Assembly (NCBI GenBank): GCA_017457295.1
Contig: JAFTHS010000013.1
Span: forward strand, 1 to 64,000
Direction of reading: 5' to 3'
Length of the DNA: 64,000 bases
Source of the DNA: Paludibacteraceae bacterium
Lineage (GTDB): Bacteria > Bacteroidota > Bacteroidia > Bacteroidales > Paludibacteraceae
Part shown: one piece after another, positions 62,695 through 64,000 of the stretch
How positions within the stretch are numbered: the stretch's first letter is position 1
Layout: each line of letters begins with the position of its first letter
The notes under the pieces: generated by a model
Seen by the model: the letters and a program-made list of their open reading frames with translations, nothing else
Told to the model about the DNA's origin: nothing
Databases searched by the model: none
Position numbers and translations under genes: made by a program

Positions 62695-64000
62695 TCACTT
62701 TTTAATCGGATCGCAGGTGAGTTCGATACCGAGTTTGCGGAAGATTTTGCGGTCCACTTCGGAGAGCATTACTGTGGAGTGGACTTGACAACCAGCCAAT
62801 TGGGGTAGGGCTTCCAAGGTCTTGCGGCAGTTCTCATCGTGTAAGGAGAGGACTGATAGTGCCACCAACACTTCATCAGTATGCAATCGAGGATTACGAC
62901 CTCGTAAGTAACTTATTTTGGTGTGTTGAATTGGCTCAATCATCTCTTGCGGGATGAGTTTCACATCGTGGTCAATGCCTGCGAGACACTTTGTCGCATT
63001 GAGCAAGAGCGCAGCACTCGAACCGAGTAGGGGAGAGGCTTCGGCGGTGATGATGGTACCGTCGTGCAACTCAATAGCTGCTACTGCCATCGCATTATTG
63101 CGCTCTTTGCGCTCGTTGGCTGCCACCGTTGTGCGTCTGTCCGCGGTGCTAATACCCACTTGTTTGAACAAACGGGCAATACGATTGACTACCGATTCGC
63201 TGATGTCACCATTGGCAAAATCGTTCAATGCATGGTAGTAACGACGGATAATCTCCTGCTTGCTGGCCTCACAACATGCTGCGTCATCATCTATGCAAAA
63301 GCCCACCATGTTTACGCCCATATCGGTAGGTGACTTGTAAGGGTTGTGTCCGTAAATGCCTGTAAATAAGGCATCTAATACAGGGAATATCTCCGTGTCG
63401 CGGTTGTAACTAACTGCCGTCTTGCCATATGCCTCTAGATGGTATGGGTCAATCATATTCACATCGTTGAGGTCGGCTGTGGCTGCCTCGTATGCCATAT
63501 TGATAGGGTGCTTGAGGGGCAGGTTCCACACAGGGAAAGTCTCGAACTTGGCATATCCTGCTTGATTACCGCGTACATGCTCGTTGTAGAGTTGCGAGAG
63601 GCAAACCGCCATCTTGCCGCTACCAGGACCAGGAGCCGTGACAACCACCAATGGGCGAGTAGTCTCGATATAATCGTTCTTACCAAACCCTTCTTCCGAG
63701 TCAATGAGTGCTACGTTGTGGGGGTATCCGTCAATCGTATAGTGATAATAGGTGGTGATACCCAGTCGCTCCAATCGTTGGCGGTACATCTGTGCGGATG
63801 TCTGACCGCTATAGTGGGTGATTACCACGGAGTTGACCACAAAACCACGATTCATAAACTCGTCGCGCAAACGCAGTACATCCACGTCATAGGTGATACC
63901 CAGGTCTTGACGTACTTTGTTTTTCTCGATGTCGGATGCGGATATGACAATCACAATCTCCAATGTATCACGTAGTTGCGTGAGCATAGTGAGTTTGCTA
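62695..64000 (-). CDS. DUF1846 protein (5' end beyond window)
   Basis: At least 434 codons of a DUF1846 (UPF0371) protein. The frame stays open to position 64000 and the residues upstream of the first Met in the window (SKLT) match the family's internal sequence, so that Met is not the start and roughly 65 N-terminal residues are missing. Seen are GITYDVDVLRLRDE, a glycine-rich APGPGSGKMA nucleotide-binding-like loop, and RTTVAANERKERNNAMA further on. The family has no firmly known reaction. It is followed by a terminator. Confidence 0.88.
   Translation of the reverse strand, partial: SKLTMLTQLRDTLEIVIVISASDIEKNKVRQDLGITYDVDVLRLRDEFMNRGFVVNSVVITHYSGQTSAQMYRQRLERLGITTYYHYTIDGYPHNVALIDSEEGFGKNDYIETTRPLVVVTAPGPGSGKMAVCLSQLYNEHVRGNQAGYAKFETFPVWNLPLKHPINMAYEAATADLNDVNMIDPYHLEAYGKTAVSYNRDTEIFPVLDALFTGIYGHNPYKSPTDMGVNMVGFCIDDDAACCEASKQEIIRRYYHALNDFANGDISESVVNRIARLFKQVGISTADRRTTVAANERKERNNAMAVAAIELHDGTIITAEASPLLGSSAALLLNATKCLAGIDHDVKLIPQEMIEPIQHTKISYLRGRNPRLHTDEVLVALSVLSLHDENCRKTLEALPQLAGCQVHSTVMLSEVDRKIFRKLGIELTCDPIKK

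Overview
The window looks like a chromosomal segment of a Bacteroidales bacterium (Bacteroidetes), probably host- or gut-associated; I cannot name the family. The evidence is the Bacteroidetes promoter grammar (a -33 TTTG or CTTG, a 20-bp spacer, a TAnnTTTG -7 box) in front of most transcription units, the near absence of Shine-Dalgarno sequences, and lineage-typical genes: DUF4295 beside L28/L33, DUF4296 after lspA, GSCFA, DUF2723, Omp28-related proteins, and secreted proteins ending in short type-IX-like C-terminal sorting domains. No transposase, integrase, phage module or CRISPR array was seen.

Region 1 (1-25.5 kb) is mostly housekeeping. It holds the 5' end of an edge gene, a small GNAT protein and an acyltransferase. 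A queuosine-precursor transporter is followed by a QueL-like radical SAM protein and holA. metK sits behind what I read as a SAM-II riboswitch plus terminator, followed by lspA and a DUF4296 lipoprotein. Then come rplM-rpsI-rpsB-tsf, a NagX/DUF5009 protein, ribF, a ZIP transporter with a secreted endonuclease I, rpmB-rpmG-DUF4295, a lipid kinase, a MurU-like nucleotidyltransferase, DUF975, tRNA-Lys(CTT), an AmgK-RapZ fusion kinase, prfA, rsmE, PAP2, a Spy-like protein, an FtsX/LolE permease and GSCFA.

Region 2 (25.5-50.8 kb, minus strand) is ftsY followed by a surface-polysaccharide locus. In transcription order it holds two kinds of nucleotide-sugar dehydrogenase, rfbA-rfbC-rfbD, a second near-identical ugd, a UDP-glucuronate epimerase, a Wzx-type flippase, CapA, a TupA-like ATP-grasp protein, a Wzy-type polymerase, two GT4 glycosyltransferases, an acyltransferase, an IspD-like/SDR/LicD trio, a GT2, a monotopic sugar-phosphate transferase, a DegT aminotransferase, a CapD/PglF dehydratase and a WecA/MraY-like transferase. 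Together these make activated sugars, start the glycan on undecaprenyl phosphate, elongate, decorate, flip and polymerise it. rfbB is not in the window.

Region 3 (50.8-64 kb) has a large DUF2723 membrane protein overlapping a His-rich CobW GTPase, a repeat-containing secreted protein, and a five-gene minus-strand operon (TlpA thioredoxin, DUF6029 beta-barrel, Omp28-like lipoprotein, small secreted protein, Omp28-like protein). It ends with a truncated DUF1846 gene.

The least expected signal is a set of short tandem arrays with an exact 11-bp period in at least six intergenic regions. After strand normalisation they share a degenerate core (CGGTTATT / CGTNTATT / GGTGATTA). No gene in the window explains them.
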